64,000 nt of DNA from Pontibacter sp. Tf4 (GCF_014212495.1 NZ_JACKZC010000004.1:1-64000), one strand, 5' to 3'. Positions 33,478 through 42,296 are shown, counted from the stretch's first letter. The notes: generated from the letters alone by a model not told the origin. Made by a program: numbers and translations.

Positions 33478-35205
33478 ATGAAGTACACAAAATTACTGTT
33501 TTCTATTGTCTTTACCCTGCTTTCGGTGGTGGTTTTCGGGCAGCAGCAACCCCGGAAGTTGCCACGGCCTACCCAGAACCAGCCGGCACAACAGCAGCCA
33601 AGGCAGCAACAGCAGCGACCGGCGCAGCAAAAGTCACCGCAGAACGGCGACAGGGTAGAACTGATCGGGGCCGATAGCCTGGTAGGGGCAACTATAAACG
33701 GGCGACGTGTGAGCAAGCTGATCGGGAATGTACGCTTCAAGCAGCGCGAAACATACCTGTCTGCCGACTCTGTATACCAGTTTGAGGGCAATACCCAGAT
33801 AATGGATGCCTACGGGAATGTGCGGATGGTACAGGGCGATACCTTAACGATAACAGGCGACCAGGCACACTACGACGGCATAAAACGCACCGCCCGCATG
33901 ACAGGCAATGTAGTGATGCGCGACCCGAGCATGACGCTTACCACTCCCAGCCTGGACTATGACCTGAATACCAAAATCGCAACCTATACAGAAGGTGGCG
34001 TTATAGTTGATCCTGAGAACCGACTCGAGAGCCGCCGTGGTTCTTATAATACCAACACCAAAGAGCTCAATTTCCAGCAGAATGTAAAAGTACGGACCGC
34101 CGACTATAACATTACCGCCGAAAACATGCGTTACAACACCCTGACCAAGGTGGTTTACTTCCTGGGACCAACGGTTATCAAAGGGCAGCGCGGCGACCTG
34201 TATGCAGAGCAGGGTACTTACAACACCATCACCAAAATCTCGAACTTCGGCAGAAATGCCTATATCCTGACACCGGAGTACCGATTAGGTGGCGATGAAC
34301 TATACTATGACCAGAACACAGGCTATGGTGTGGCCCGCAAAAATGTATCGCTCCGGTCGCTGAAAGATGATGTGACCGTGCGCGGGCAATTAGGCCGCTA
34401 CTGGCGCGACCGCGGGGTGGCCAAAGTATCCGGCAGCCCGGTGATGGAAAGCATTATGGAAACCGATACCCTTTTCCTGGCTGCCGATTCGCTGATCTCG
34501 CGCGAAGCACAGGGGCCGAACGGAAAAAGCATGCTGTTTGCGTTTAACAATGTGAAGATCTTTAAGAAAGACCTGCAGGGCAAATGCGACTCGCTTAGCT
34601 TTAACCGTACCGACTCGGTAATGCACATGAATGTAAAACCTGTGCTTTGGAGCGAAAACAACCAGCTGGTAGCCGACACCATCCACATGTACCTGCGCAA
34701 CCGTAACATCGACCGCATGTATATGTACAGCAACGCCTTTATGGCCTCCGAGGACACCCTGCAGAACTATAACCAGGTGAAGGGCCGTAACATGGTAGCC
34801 TTTTTTACAGACGGTGATCTGAAACGCGTGAACGTAAATGGCAACGGCGAGAGCATTTACTTTGCCATTGAGAACGATACCACGCTGACCGGCATGAACA
34901 AGGCCATCTGCAGTAACATGGTTTTACTGTTTGCAGAAAATAAACTCAACCGTATCTCGTTTCTGGTAAATCCGGATGCCAGTTTTATACCGCCGCACGA
35001 ACTGCAACCTACCGACAGGCAGCTGGAAGGCTTTGCCTGGCTGGGTGAACTGCGGCCTACGCGCCCGGATGTATTTGCCGCCAGAGCACCGGTGGCGCCT
35101 AAACCAAAGGCCAAACCAAAACCTGCTGCCAAACAGAAAAAACAGGTAAAACCGGCACGTAAGCGCAATACACAAAAGCCCGGGGCTGACACGCGCAGGC
35201 AATAA
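33478..35205 (+). CDS. OstA/LptA-like periplasmic LPS transport protein
   Basis: The 575-residue protein has a signal peptide (LLFSIVFTLLSVVVFGQ), a low-complexity Gln/Pro segment (residues about 20-55), and then repeated OstA_2/LptA-like beta-jellyroll modules: VRFKQRETYLSADSVYQ, GDTLTITGDQAHYDG, KNVTLR-like stretches. It ends with an Ala/Lys/Pro-rich basic tail (PKPKAKPKPAAKQKKQ). Family members bridge LPS from the inner to the outer membrane. bamD follows, so the locus is devoted to outer membrane assembly. It is longer than enterobacterial LptA (about 185 residues) and fits the Bacteroidota variety. Confidence 0.88.
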   Translation: MKYTKLLFSIVFTLLSVVVFGQQQPRKLPRPTQNQPAQQQPRQQQQRPAQQKSPQNGDRVELIGADSLVGATINGRRVSKLIGNVRFKQRETYLSADSVYQFEGNTQIMDAYGNVRMVQGDTLTITGDQAHYDGIKRTARMTGNVVMRDPSMTLTTPSLDYDLNTKIATYTEGGVIVDPENRLESRRGSYNTNTKELNFQQNVKVRTADYNITAENMRYNTLTKVVYFLGPTVIKGQRGDLYAEQGTYNTITKISNFGRNAYILTPEYRLGGDELYYDQNTGYGVARKNVSLRSLKDDVTVRGQLGRYWRDRGVAKVSGSPVMESIMETDTLFLAADSLISREAQGPNGKSMLFAFNNVKIFKKDLQGKCDSLSFNRTDSVMHMNVKPVLWSENNQLVADTIHMYLRNRNIDRMYMYSNAFMASEDTLQNYNQVKGRNMVAFFTDGDLKRVNVNGNGESIYFAIENDTTLTGMNKAICSNMVLLFAENKLNRISFLVNPDASFIPPHELQPTDRQLEGFAWLGELRPTRPDVFAARAPVAPKPKAKPKPAAKQKKQVKPARKRNTQKPGADTRRQ

Positions 35206-35236
35206 CTATTTAAATCAGTCGTGATCCTTCGTATTG

Positions 35237-35267
35237 TTGTAAATCAGTTGGATATTGTATAATTTTG
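35237..35267 (+). promoter_or_regulatory. Promoter for bamD operon
   Basis: TTG at 35237-35239, a 20-base spacer and TAATTTTG at 35260-35267 fit the phylum consensus. The bamD ATG is eight bases beyond the -7 element, so transcripts could be nearly leaderless, or an upstream start contributes. Confidence 0.5.
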
Positions 35268-35274
35268 CCCGTTC

Positions 35275-36105
35275 ATGAAGAAAAGACTCTCCCATATTGT
35301 TGTGCTTCTGGCGCTGCTGTTTACTGTAGCAGGCTGTGGTAATTACCAGAAGCTGTTGAAAAGCAACGATGTACAGAAAAAGTATGAAGCTGCGGTGGAG
35401 TACTATAAAAAAGGCGATTACTACCGTGCAGCTGAGTTGCTGGATGCCGTAACACCTTTAATGACAGGTACACAACAGGCCGAAGACGCTCTGTTTTACC
35501 AGGCCAGTGCTAACTATGAACTGGGCAATTACCTGCTGAGCGAGACGTATTTCCGTAACTTTTATACCATCTATGGTCGCAGCCCTAAAGCGGAGGAAGC
35601 CATGTTTATGCAGGTAAAATCGCTGTATAACCAGTCGCCGAAGTTTGAGCAGGACCAGGCCAGCACCCTGACAGCCATGGACGCGGTAATGGAATTTATT
35701 CAGCGTTACCCGGAAAGCGAGCACCAGGCAGAAGCAAACGAGATTCTGGATGACCTGAACATGAAGCTCGACCGCAAGTCTTTTGAAAGTGCCAAACTAT
35801 ACCACAAGATTCGTTATTTCAAAGCCGCTGTAGTGGCCTTAACAAATTTCCAGCAGAACTACCCTTCGTCGCCATACGCCGAGGAAGCCGCTTTCCTGAA
35901 AATAGAATCGCAGTACGAGTATGCCAAAGAAAGTGTGCCGAACAAACAGGAGGAGCGCTACTTTGAGGTAGTGGATTTCTACCAGAACTTTGTAGACCAG
36001 TATCCTGACAGCCAGTATATGCGTACAGCCAACGAAATTTACGACAACACCCTGGCTGAGCTGGAGAGAATCAAGAACGCAAAAAATAACCAAGCAAATT
36101 CATAA
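35275..36105 (+). CDS. bamD: Outer membrane assembly lipoprotein BamD
   Basis: The 276-residue lipoprotein has a lipobox VAGC (Cys near residue 21) after a signal helix and about five TPR repeats: YYKKGDYYRAAELLDAV, YELGNYLLSETYFRNF, then FIQRYPESEHQAEANEIL and YFEVVDFYQNFVDQYP. It is a subunit of the BAM complex that inserts beta-barrel proteins. It heads the gene string bamD-rpoZ-coaBC-porD-recN found across Bacteroidota. Length is normal. Confidence 0.95.
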   Translation: MKKRLSHIVVLLALLFTVAGCGNYQKLLKSNDVQKKYEAAVEYYKKGDYYRAAELLDAVTPLMTGTQQAEDALFYQASANYELGNYLLSETYFRNFYTIYGRSPKAEEAMFMQVKSLYNQSPKFEQDQASTLTAMDAVMEFIQRYPESEHQAEANEILDDLNMKLDRKSFESAKLYHKIRYFKAAVVALTNFQQNYPSSPYAEEAAFLKIESQYEYAKESVPNKQEERYFEVVDFYQNFVDQYPDSQYMRTANEIYDNTLAELERIKNAKNNQANS

Positions 36106-36118
36106 GTATAAACTATAT

Positions 36119-36448
36119 ATGGCAGCAGTTCCATCATCAATCGTAACACGCAACATGGCCGACTTTGCAGAGCAGACCGGCAACGTATACATGTCTGTGG
36201 CAGTTATCTCTAAAAGAGCGAACCAGATCTCTGTGAAGCTGAAAGAAGAGCTGAACTCTAAACTGGCCGAGTTTGCCACTACAGTAGATAACCTGGAAGA
36301 AGTGTTAGAGAACCGTGAGCAGATCGAGATCTCTAAATACTACGAGCGCATGCCAAAGCCAACCAGCCTTGCTATTGAGGAGTTTCTGGAAGGTAAAGTG
36401 TATGTGCGCAACCCGGAAGAGGAGCCAACCGAAGAAGAAACGCTGTAA
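36119..36448 (+). CDS. rpoZ: RNA polymerase omega subunit (Bacteroidota type)
   Basis: The 109-residue protein has the Rpb6/omega segment GNVYMSVAVISKRANQIS near residue 20 and is acidic at its C-terminus. In Bacteroidota it is located between bamD and coaBC, as here. It begins 13 bases after the bamD stop and its stop is just before the coaC start. It assists assembly and stability of RNA polymerase. Confidence 0.9.
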   Translation: MAAVPSSIVTRNMADFAEQTGNVYMSVAVISKRANQISVKLKEELNSKLAEFATTVDNLEEVLENREQIEISKYYERMPKPTSLAIEEFLEGKVYVRNPEEEPTEEETL

Positions 36449-36457
36449 TTGCAGCAC

Positions 36458-37018
36458 ATGCTCCGGCATAAGAAAATAATACTGGGAGTTTGCGGAAGTA
36501 TAGCGGCCTACAAAGCTGCGTTACTGGTCCGCTTACTCGTAAAAGCAGAAGCAGAAGTGCAGGTGATCCTGACCACTTCTGCTTCTGAGTTTATAACCCC
36601 GCTCACACTGGCCACCCTCTCCAAACGGCCCGTGCTTACCCACTTTGTGCGCGACGAAGGCGGCCTCTGGAACAACCATGTAGACCTCGGCTTATGGGCT
36701 GATGCTATAGTTGTGGCCCCGGCCAGCGCCAACACAGTAGCCAAATTTGCCAACGGCTTCTGCGATAATTTGCTTTCAGCCACTTACTTATCAGCACGCT
36801 GCCCTGTTTTTGTGGCCCCGGCCATGGACCTGGATATGTACCAGCATCCATCGGTACAGAGCAACTTTACCAAACTGCGCGGCTACGGCAACCATATTAT
36901 AGAAGCAGGCTACGGCGAACTGGCCAGCGGCCTGGTAGGGCAGGGGAGATTAGCGGAGCCCGAAGAAATAATGGACGTACTTCAGAATTTTTTTGCCCGG
37001 GATGGAAAGATCGTTTAA
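36458..37018 (+). CDS. coaC: Phosphopantothenoylcysteine decarboxylase half of CoaBC
   Basis: The ATG at 36458 was chosen over a TTG at 36449. The 186-residue flavoprotein has ILGVCGSIAAYKAALLVR, the catalytic-histidine segment NNHVDLGLWADAIVVAPAS, the PAMDLDMYQHP substrate motif and GELASGLVGQGRLAEPEE. It decarboxylates phosphopantothenoylcysteine in coenzyme A synthesis. In most bacteria this is the N-terminal half of one CoaBC protein. Here the frame ends at TAA 37016-37018 while the CoaB half continues in the +1 frame. A run of seven T (36988-36994) just upstream is a likely site for an indel or sequencing error. Confidence 0.9.
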   Translation: MLRHKKIILGVCGSIAAYKAALLVRLLVKAEAEVQVILTTSASEFITPLTLATLSKRPVLTHFVRDEGGLWNNHVDLGLWADAIVVAPASANTVAKFANGFCDNLLSATYLSARCPVFVAPAMDLDMYQHPSVQSNFTKLRGYGNHIIEAGYGELASGLVGQGRLAEPEEIMDVLQNFFARDGKIV

Positions 37019-37661
37019 AGGCAAAACCGTACTGCTGACCGCAGGGCCAACCTACGAACCTATCGATCCAGTCCGGTTTATAGGAAATCACTCGACTGGT
37101 AAAATGGGTTTTGCGCTGGCGGCCTGCTTTGCTGCGCGTGGCGCTAGGGTAATTCTGGTTTCAGGGCCAACCAACCAGAAAACCGACGACCCAACTATAA
37201 CCGTATTACCCGTAACCACCGCCGACGAGATGTATGCTGCCGTACTGGCACATGCGGATGAGGCGGATATTATAGTTTACGCAGCAGCCGTTGCCGACTA
37301 TAAGCCGAAGGTAGTAGCAGATAAAAAAATTAAGAAAGCCGGCAACGAACTGACAATAGAACTTGTTAAAAACGTTGATATAGCAGCGGCGCTGGGCAAG
37401 CAGAAAAAGCCAAACCAGTTTTCGGTGGGTTTTGCTCTGGAAACCGACAACGAAAGTGCCAACGCTGCCGAAAAGCTGAAAAAAAAGAACCTGGATATGA
37501 TCGTGCTGAACTCGCTGCGTGACGAAGGCGCCGGTTTTAAGCACGACACCAATAAGATAACTATAATAGAGCCTGATAAAACCACCGCGTTTGAGCTGAA
37601 GCAGAAAACAGAAGTGGCGCAGGATATTGTAAACATAGTTTGGGACCGACTACATGGCTAA
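37002..37661 (+). CDS. coaB: Phosphopantothenate-cysteine ligase half of CoaBC
   Basis: The ATG at 37002 (MERSFKGKTVLLTAG) was chosen; it overlaps the coaC frame by 17 bases. A TTG at 36993 is an alternative. The 219-residue product has TAGPTYEPIDPVRFIGNHST, the AAAVADYKPK motif near residue 97 and a VGFALETDN segment, all typical of the CoaB domain that ligates cysteine to phosphopantothenate using CTP. It lacks the upstream CoaC half because of a frame change. If the separation is real, translation may be coupled through the overlap; if not, the pair is a single fused enzyme. Confidence 0.9.
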   Translation: MERSFKGKTVLLTAGPTYEPIDPVRFIGNHSTGKMGFALAACFAARGARVILVSGPTNQKTDDPTITVLPVTTADEMYAAVLAHADEADIIVYAAAVADYKPKVVADKKIKKAGNELTIELVKNVDIAAALGKQKKPNQFSVGFALETDNESANAAEKLKKKNLDMIVLNSLRDEGAGFKHDTNKITIIEPDKTTAFELKQKTEVAQDIVNIVWDRLHG

Positions 37662-38559
37662 GAAACTTCTATTGCTGGTAATGCTGACGATAGCAACACT
37701 TGGAGCGAAAGCCCAGGAGCTGTTGTGCGATGTGGTAGTGAACAGCGACCAGATACAGTCTACGGACAGGCAGCTGTTTTCCGAAATGCAGACCCGCATA
37801 GAAGAACTGATGAACACCCAGCGCTGGACCAACCAATCCTATGGTGCGGAGGAGCGCATCAAGTGCCGCCTGCTCATTAACCTGACCGAAATGCCCCAGA
37901 TTGGGATGTTTAAAGCCAATGTGCAGATTGTGTCGGTGAGGCCGGCTTATGGCACTGGCTACGAATCCACGCTGTTTAGTTTTATAGATAAAGACTGGAC
38001 CTTTGAGTACACCAACGCCCAGCTGCTGCAGTACGCCGACAACAACTATAGTTCTAACCTGACCTCGATGCTGGCTTTTTATGCCTACATGATCATCGGG
38101 ATGGATAACGACAGTTTTGGCAGACTTGGTGGCGGACAGGCCTTTGACAAGGCGAGAAGCGTAGTGAACCTGGCCTCGTCGCAGGGCACGAACTACCCGG
38201 GTTGGAAAGCCTTTGACAGCAACCGCAACCGTTACTGGCTGATCGATAACATGCAGGACCCGCAGTTTGCACAGTTCCGCGAAGGCTTGTATAAAATGCA
38301 CCGACTGGGCCTGGATGTGATGGCCGAAGACCCGGAAAAAGCCCGCAAGAATGTGCTGGAAGCGCTGCAGGAAGTACAACGTCTGAATAAGCAAAAGCCC
38401 GGCTCCGCTATCGTTCGCTCATTCTTCGATGCCAAGTCGGATGAGCTGCTGAACATGTTTAAAACAGCGCCGCCGGCAGCCAAGCAAACGGCCTATACAT
38501 TACTGACCGAAGCCGACCCAACCAACCGTACCAAATACGATCAGCTGCTCAAACGCTGA
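37654..38559 (+). CDS. porD: Type IX secretion-associated protein PorD (DUF4835)
   Basis: The 301-residue protein has a signal peptide (LLLLVMLTIATLGAKAQ), then the family start ELLCDVVVNSDQIQSTDRQ and the WTNQSYGAEERIKC and YADNNYSSNLTSMLAFYAYM motifs. DUF4835 proteins are named PorD in T9SS annotations and are found next to coaBC and recN in Bacteroidota. The coaB stop overlaps its start by eight bases. A role in the gliding/T9SS machinery is established family knowledge, not shown by the sequence alone. The window also contains a T9SS cargo protein (49050-52412). Confidence 0.88.
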   Translation: MAKKLLLLVMLTIATLGAKAQELLCDVVVNSDQIQSTDRQLFSEMQTRIEELMNTQRWTNQSYGAEERIKCRLLINLTEMPQIGMFKANVQIVSVRPAYGTGYESTLFSFIDKDWTFEYTNAQLLQYADNNYSSNLTSMLAFYAYMIIGMDNDSFGRLGGGQAFDKARSVVNLASSQGTNYPGWKAFDSNRNRYWLIDNMQDPQFAQFREGLYKMHRLGLDVMAEDPEKARKNVLEALQEVQRLNKQKPGSAIVRSFFDAKSDELLNMFKTAPPAAKQTAYTLLTEADPTNRTKYDQLLKR

Positions 38560-38626
38560 CACTTTAGAATCTCAGGTAAAGCGCGTATCTTCACGGAAGC
38601 TAAACTATAGTTTAGCCAGCAATTAC

Positions 38627-38857
38627 ATGGGCAAGCGCCAGATACGAATCCCCGGAATTAAACTACAGGAACATGTGATGGAACTGCTCACGCGGCCGGC
38701 CGTGCAGGTGGTTTTGCGCAGCAGAGTAGTGGTAACAGGCAAGCTGCTGCATACCGCACCCGAAACTATAACCCTGCAGGATATGCGCCAGAGCAAACAC
38801 GTATTACCAACAAACCAGATCCAGGAAATTATTTACGATATAGAAGCTGCCTGGTAA
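38627..38857 (+). CDS. Small Sm-like (Hfq-fold-like) protein
   Basis: The 76-residue protein starts with a short helix (KLQEHVMELLTRP) and is followed by five predicted beta strands: VQVVLRS, RVVVTGKLLHT, ETITLQDM, KHVLPTNQI and QEIIYDIE. The sequence LRSRVVVTGKLL followed by TITLQD and a late I..I pattern is the topology of Sm/Hfq proteins. Canonical Hfq is absent from much of the phylum, so this could be a divergent RNA-binding protein. Identity to known Hfq cannot be claimed from eye inspection. It lies between porD and recN, with AACTATAGTT sites just before (38603) and after (38856, 38909). Confidence 0.65.
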   Translation: MGKRQIRIPGIKLQEHVMELLTRPAVQVVLRSRVVVTGKLLHTAPETITLQDMRQSKHVLPTNQIQEIIYDIEAAW

Positions 38858-39007
38858 CTATAGTTTATTTTGCGATCCGGCTTAACTTTAAATCCTGAAA
38901 CCGGCATAAACTATAGTTGCGGCTGGTAAAAAAAATAACAGAATTTCCGAACTTTCGGGTAGGCATAATGTCTTACATCTTAAGTTTATAGTCCCGAGCA
39001 TCAATCT

Positions 39008-40687
39008 ATGTTAATAGACCTTAAAATAAAGAATTACGCGCTGATCGAGCAGCTGGAGATGCACCCATCGCCGGTACTTAATATTATAACCGGTGAGACC
39101 GGTGCCGGTAAATCCATTATGCTGGGCGCTATTGGCCTGCTGCTGGGCAACCGCGCCGATACAAAACTGCTTTTTAACCAGGATCAGAAATGTGTGATTG
39201 AGGGCGTTTTTGATATTTCGCAGTACAACCTGCAGGAAATTTTTACGGCCGAAGACCTGGATTTTGATAACACCTGCATCCTGCGCCGCGAGATAAGCCC
39301 AAGTGGTAAGTCAAGAGCTTTTGTGAACGACACACCGGTAACGCTGGATGTGATCCGCAAAATTGGTGAGAACCTGATGGACGTGCACTCGCAGCACGAT
39401 ACGCTGCAACTGGGCGACACCAGCTATCAGCTGAACATCCTGGATATTTATGCGGGCAACACCTCGCTGGACATTTATGCCGGAAACCTGTCGTACCTGA
39501 AAGCTTACAGCGAAACCTACCGTACTTACAAAAAGCTGGAGTCGGACTATAAGAAGCTGGAAGACCAGTTGGCACAGTCGCAGAAGGAGCTGGATTACAA
39601 TACCTTTTTGCTGAACGAGTTTGAAGAAGCCAACCTGCAGGCCGAAGAACAGGAAGCGCTGGAAGAAGAGCTGAAGCAACTTGAGAATGCCGAAGACATC
39701 AAACTGAAGCTGACGCAGGCAGTACAAAGCCTTACAGAATCAGATTTCAACATCACCTCTGCACTTAAAGATACCTCGTACCTGATTGGCCAGTTAGCGC
39801 AGTTCTCTCAGAAATACGAGGAACTGAAATCGCGGGTGGACAGCGCCCTGATAGAGCTGAACGACATTGCCGGGGAACTGGAAGATGCCGAACGCAAAAC
39901 CGAAGCCGATCCGCAGCGCACCCTGGAAGTGCAGGAGCGCCTGAACATGATCTATACCCTGCAGCGCAAGCACCAGGTACAAACTATAGCCGAGTTACTG
40001 GCAATTCAGGAAGAACTATCGGCCAAAGTAGGCAACGTGCTTAACCTGGACACAGCCATCGCCAAAACCAAGAAGGAGATGGATGCAGCCTACCAGGAGG
40101 TGTTGAAAAAAGCGAAGGAGCTATCGGATCGTCGTCAGGCTTCGTTTGCCAAATTTGAGCAAGAGTTACACAACCTGGTAGCCGACCTGGGCATGCCGAA
40201 CGCGCGCATTGTTATCCAGCACAAAGAGGCCCAGCCGTCTGCCACCGGCACCGACGAGATCAGTATCCTGTTCAGTGCCAACAAAGGGGCGCAACCGCAA
40301 ACGCTGGTAAAAGCCGCCTCAGGTGGTGAATTCTCTCGTCTGATGCTGAGCGTAAAATATATGCTGGCCGATAAGACTGCGCTGCCAACTATAGTTTTCG
40401 ACGAGATAGATACAGGTATTTCCGGGGAGGTAGCCGTAAAAGTAGGCCGAATGATGCAGCAGATGGCCCAGAAACACCAGATCATTGCCATTTCGCACTT
40501 ACCGCAGATTGCCGCACAAGGCGATTATCATTACTTTGTGTACAAGGAAGACCGCGAAGACCGCACCATAAGCCGCATTAAGCAGCTGAACGAAGAAGAG
40601 CGCGTGAACGAGATTGCCCACATGATTGCCGGTGCTAACCCAAGTGCCAATGCTTACCAAAGTGCAAAAGAGTTGCTCTCGTTGTAA
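39008..40687 (+). CDS. recN: DNA repair protein RecN
   Basis: The 559-residue SMC-like protein has an N-terminal Walker A GETGAGKS near residue 31, a long coiled coil from about residue 155 to 360 (EEQEALEEELKQLENAE), and a C-terminal ATPase half with ASGGEFSRLMLSVKY and VFDEIDTGISGEVA. It acts in double-strand break repair. The position after porD matches the conserved Bacteroidota cluster. Length is normal. Confidence 0.96.
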   Translation: MLIDLKIKNYALIEQLEMHPSPVLNIITGETGAGKSIMLGAIGLLLGNRADTKLLFNQDQKCVIEGVFDISQYNLQEIFTAEDLDFDNTCILRREISPSGKSRAFVNDTPVTLDVIRKIGENLMDVHSQHDTLQLGDTSYQLNILDIYAGNTSLDIYAGNLSYLKAYSETYRTYKKLESDYKKLEDQLAQSQKELDYNTFLLNEFEEANLQAEEQEALEEELKQLENAEDIKLKLTQAVQSLTESDFNITSALKDTSYLIGQLAQFSQKYEELKSRVDSALIELNDIAGELEDAERKTEADPQRTLEVQERLNMIYTLQRKHQVQTIAELLAIQEELSAKVGNVLNLDTAIAKTKKEMDAAYQEVLKKAKELSDRRQASFAKFEQELHNLVADLGMPNARIVIQHKEAQPSATGTDEISILFSANKGAQPQTLVKAASGGEFSRLMLSVKYMLADKTALPTIVFDEIDTGISGEVAVKVGRMMQQMAQKHQIIAISHLPQIAAQGDYHYFVYKEDREDRTISRIKQLNEEERVNEIAHMIAGANPSANAYQSAKELLSL

Positions 40688-40702
40688 ACATAAACTATAG
40701 CA

Positions 40703-40733
40703 AACCCTTCTCCTGAACAGAGAAGGGTTTTTT
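40703..40733 (+). terminator. Rho-independent terminator of recN
   Basis: AACCCTTCTC and GAGAAGGGTT pair and are followed by TTTT. A CTATAG lies just upstream at about 40695. Confidence 0.85.
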
Positions 40734-40902
40734 ACTTCAGGCGATCGGCTGCAGGCGTACAAAAATGCGCGCCAAACTATAGCAGCCGTTGGTTTTGTAT
40801 CTTGAGTTGTACTTAGTTATTGCTATATTGCCGTGTAATTCCGGGAGCTTATCGTTTGCATCGGGAATTCTGAAAAAGGAACAAAATTAACTTGATAAAG
40901 AA

Positions 40903-41715
40903 ATGTCCAACAATCTTTTAAAAGGAAAGAAAGGAATCATTTTCGGTGCGCTGGATGAAAAATCTATAGCCTGGAAAGTAGCCATGCGCGCGCATGAAGA
41001 AGGAGCAGAGTTTGTACTGACAAATGCCCCGATTGCCATGCGTATGGGCGAGATAAACAAACTGGCCGAGCACTGCAATGCGCAGATCATTCCGGCTGAC
41101 GCTACATCGGTAGAAGACCTGGAAAACCTGTTTACGCAGGCGCAGGAAATACTGGGTGGTAAGATCGACTTTGTACTGCACTCTATCGGCATGAGCCCGA
41201 ATATCCGTAAAGGCAAACCCTACAATGACCTGAACTATGAGTGGTTCCTGAAAACACTGGACATTTCGGCTATTTCGTTCCATAAAGTAATGCACGTAGC
41301 TGAAAAGCAGGATGCCATGAACGAATGGAGTTCTATCGTTGCCCTGTCGTACATTGCAGCACAGCGCGTATTCCCGGATTATACCGATATGTCGCATGCC
41401 AAGGCAGTACTGGAGTCGATTGCCCGCAACTATGGCTACCGTTTAGGCCGCAGCAAAAAAATCCGTGTAAACACTATCTCTCAGTCGCCAACTAAAACTA
41501 CGGCCGGTACCGGTGTAGGTGGTTTCGATGCGTTCTTTGATTATGCCGATAAAATGTCGCCGCTTGGCAACGCCCCGGCCGATGCGTGCGCTGATTACTG
41601 CGTGAGCCTGTTCTCGGACCTGACCCGCTACGTAACCATGCAAAACCTGATGCACGACGGCGGCTTCTCATCTATGGGTATCTCTGAGGATATCGTGGAG
41701 ATGATCTCTAAGTAG
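40903..41715 (+). CDS. fabI: Enoyl-[acyl-carrier-protein] reductase FabI
   Basis: The 270-residue enzyme catalyses the last reduction of fatty acid elongation. The SDR N-terminus GKKGIIFGALDEKSIAW, the LHSIGMSP segment near residue 93, catalytic tyrosine/lysine in FPDYTDMSHAKAVLES near residue 158, and the SQSPTKTTAG loop are the FabI signatures. Cofactor is NADH or NADPH. It is monocistronic and followed by a strong terminator. Confidence 0.95.
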   Translation: MSNNLLKGKKGIIFGALDEKSIAWKVAMRAHEEGAEFVLTNAPIAMRMGEINKLAEHCNAQIIPADATSVEDLENLFTQAQEILGGKIDFVLHSIGMSPNIRKGKPYNDLNYEWFLKTLDISAISFHKVMHVAEKQDAMNEWSSIVALSYIAAQRVFPDYTDMSHAKAVLESIARNYGYRLGRSKKIRVNTISQSPTKTTAGTGVGGFDAFFDYADKMSPLGNAPADACADYCVSLFSDLTRYVTMQNLMHDGGFSSMGISEDIVEMISK

Positions 41716-41771
41716 ATTTGAAGATTTGGAGATTTGAAGATTTGAAAATGATCTTCGCACACTGAATAAAT

Positions 41772-41806
41772 AAAAATGCCCGGCTATAGTTTAGCCGGGC
41801 ATTTTT
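41772..41806 (+). terminator. Rho-independent terminator of fabI with CTATAG in the loop
   Basis: AATGCCCGGCTA and TAGCCGGGCATT pair and are followed by T5. The loop begins within CTATAG (41784-41789). Confidence 0.92.
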
Positions 41807-41821
41807 GTTTTATAGCCCTCG

Positions 41822-41865
41822 CTCGCGTCCCGCGAGTGTGATCTGCCCACGGTCTCTGGCCGCGC
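41822..41865. repeat. Two REP-like hairpins (CGCGCC-flank family)
   Basis: CTCGCG-tcc-CGCGAG (41822-41836) and CGGTC-tct-GGCCG (41850-41862) with flanks like those of 46231-46245 and 52755-52939. Confidence 0.55.
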
Positions 41866-41924
41866 TAAACTATAGCAGCGGCGTTTCAAATTTATAGTTT
41901 CCGGGGCATCTTCAAATCTCCAAA

Positions 41925-42296
41925 TCAACTATCCTCGCGATGAACGGAATTTATGTCGAAGGCTGGGATGCAGACTGACCAGTACTCGGTTTCTTCATCA
42001 AACGGATTGGCGTAGCGAATGCGGGTACCAGCTTTTATAAGAATGGTTTCGCCGGCTTTTACCTCTACTTCTTCGCCATCGATCTCTATGAGTTTCCGGC
42101 CGCGGGTAACGATGGTTATCTCATCAAAATCGGGAGTCTGGTGTGGTTCGCTCCAGTGTGGGGGCGCTACCATGTGGGCTACGCTAAACGCATCGGTGCG
42201 CGTAGATGCATGCCCGAAATGTTCTTCTATCAGCTTGCCATCGGTGGTTGGCACCCGGAACGGCTTTGTCTGCTTGATGTATCTTTTCTCGCTCAT
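41925..42296 (-). CDS. Cupin-domain protein
   Basis: The start was set at ATG of MSEKRYIKQTKPF (42296). The 123-residue protein is a single small beta-barrel: HWSEPHQTPDFDEITIVTRG has the first cupin motif (two histidines and a glutamate), and DGEEVEVKAGETILIKAGT the second, followed by RIRYANPFDEETEYWSVC. No DNA-binding domain is fused. It could be a metal-binding isomerase or a small-molecule sensor; the substrate is not evident. It is followed on the same strand side by the Kazal lipoprotein gene. Confidence 0.8.
   Translation of the reverse strand: MSEKRYIKQTKPFRVPTTDGKLIEEHFGHASTRTDAFSVAHMVAPPHWSEPHQTPDFDEITIVTRGRKLIEIDGEEVEVKAGETILIKAGTRIRYANPFDEETEYWSVCIPAFDINSVHREDS

Larger units (their letters stand above)
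41723..41926. repeat. Long-spaced 19-bp inverted repeat of the ATTTGAAG type around the fabI terminator
   Basis: GATTTGGAGATTTGAAGAT at 41723-41741 is an exact reverse complement of ATCTTCAAATCTCCAAATC at 41908-41926. The left arm is part of an 8-nt tandem repeat (AGATTTGA, AGATTTGG). The fabI terminator and a pair of REP-like hairpins are enclosed. Confidence 0.7.
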
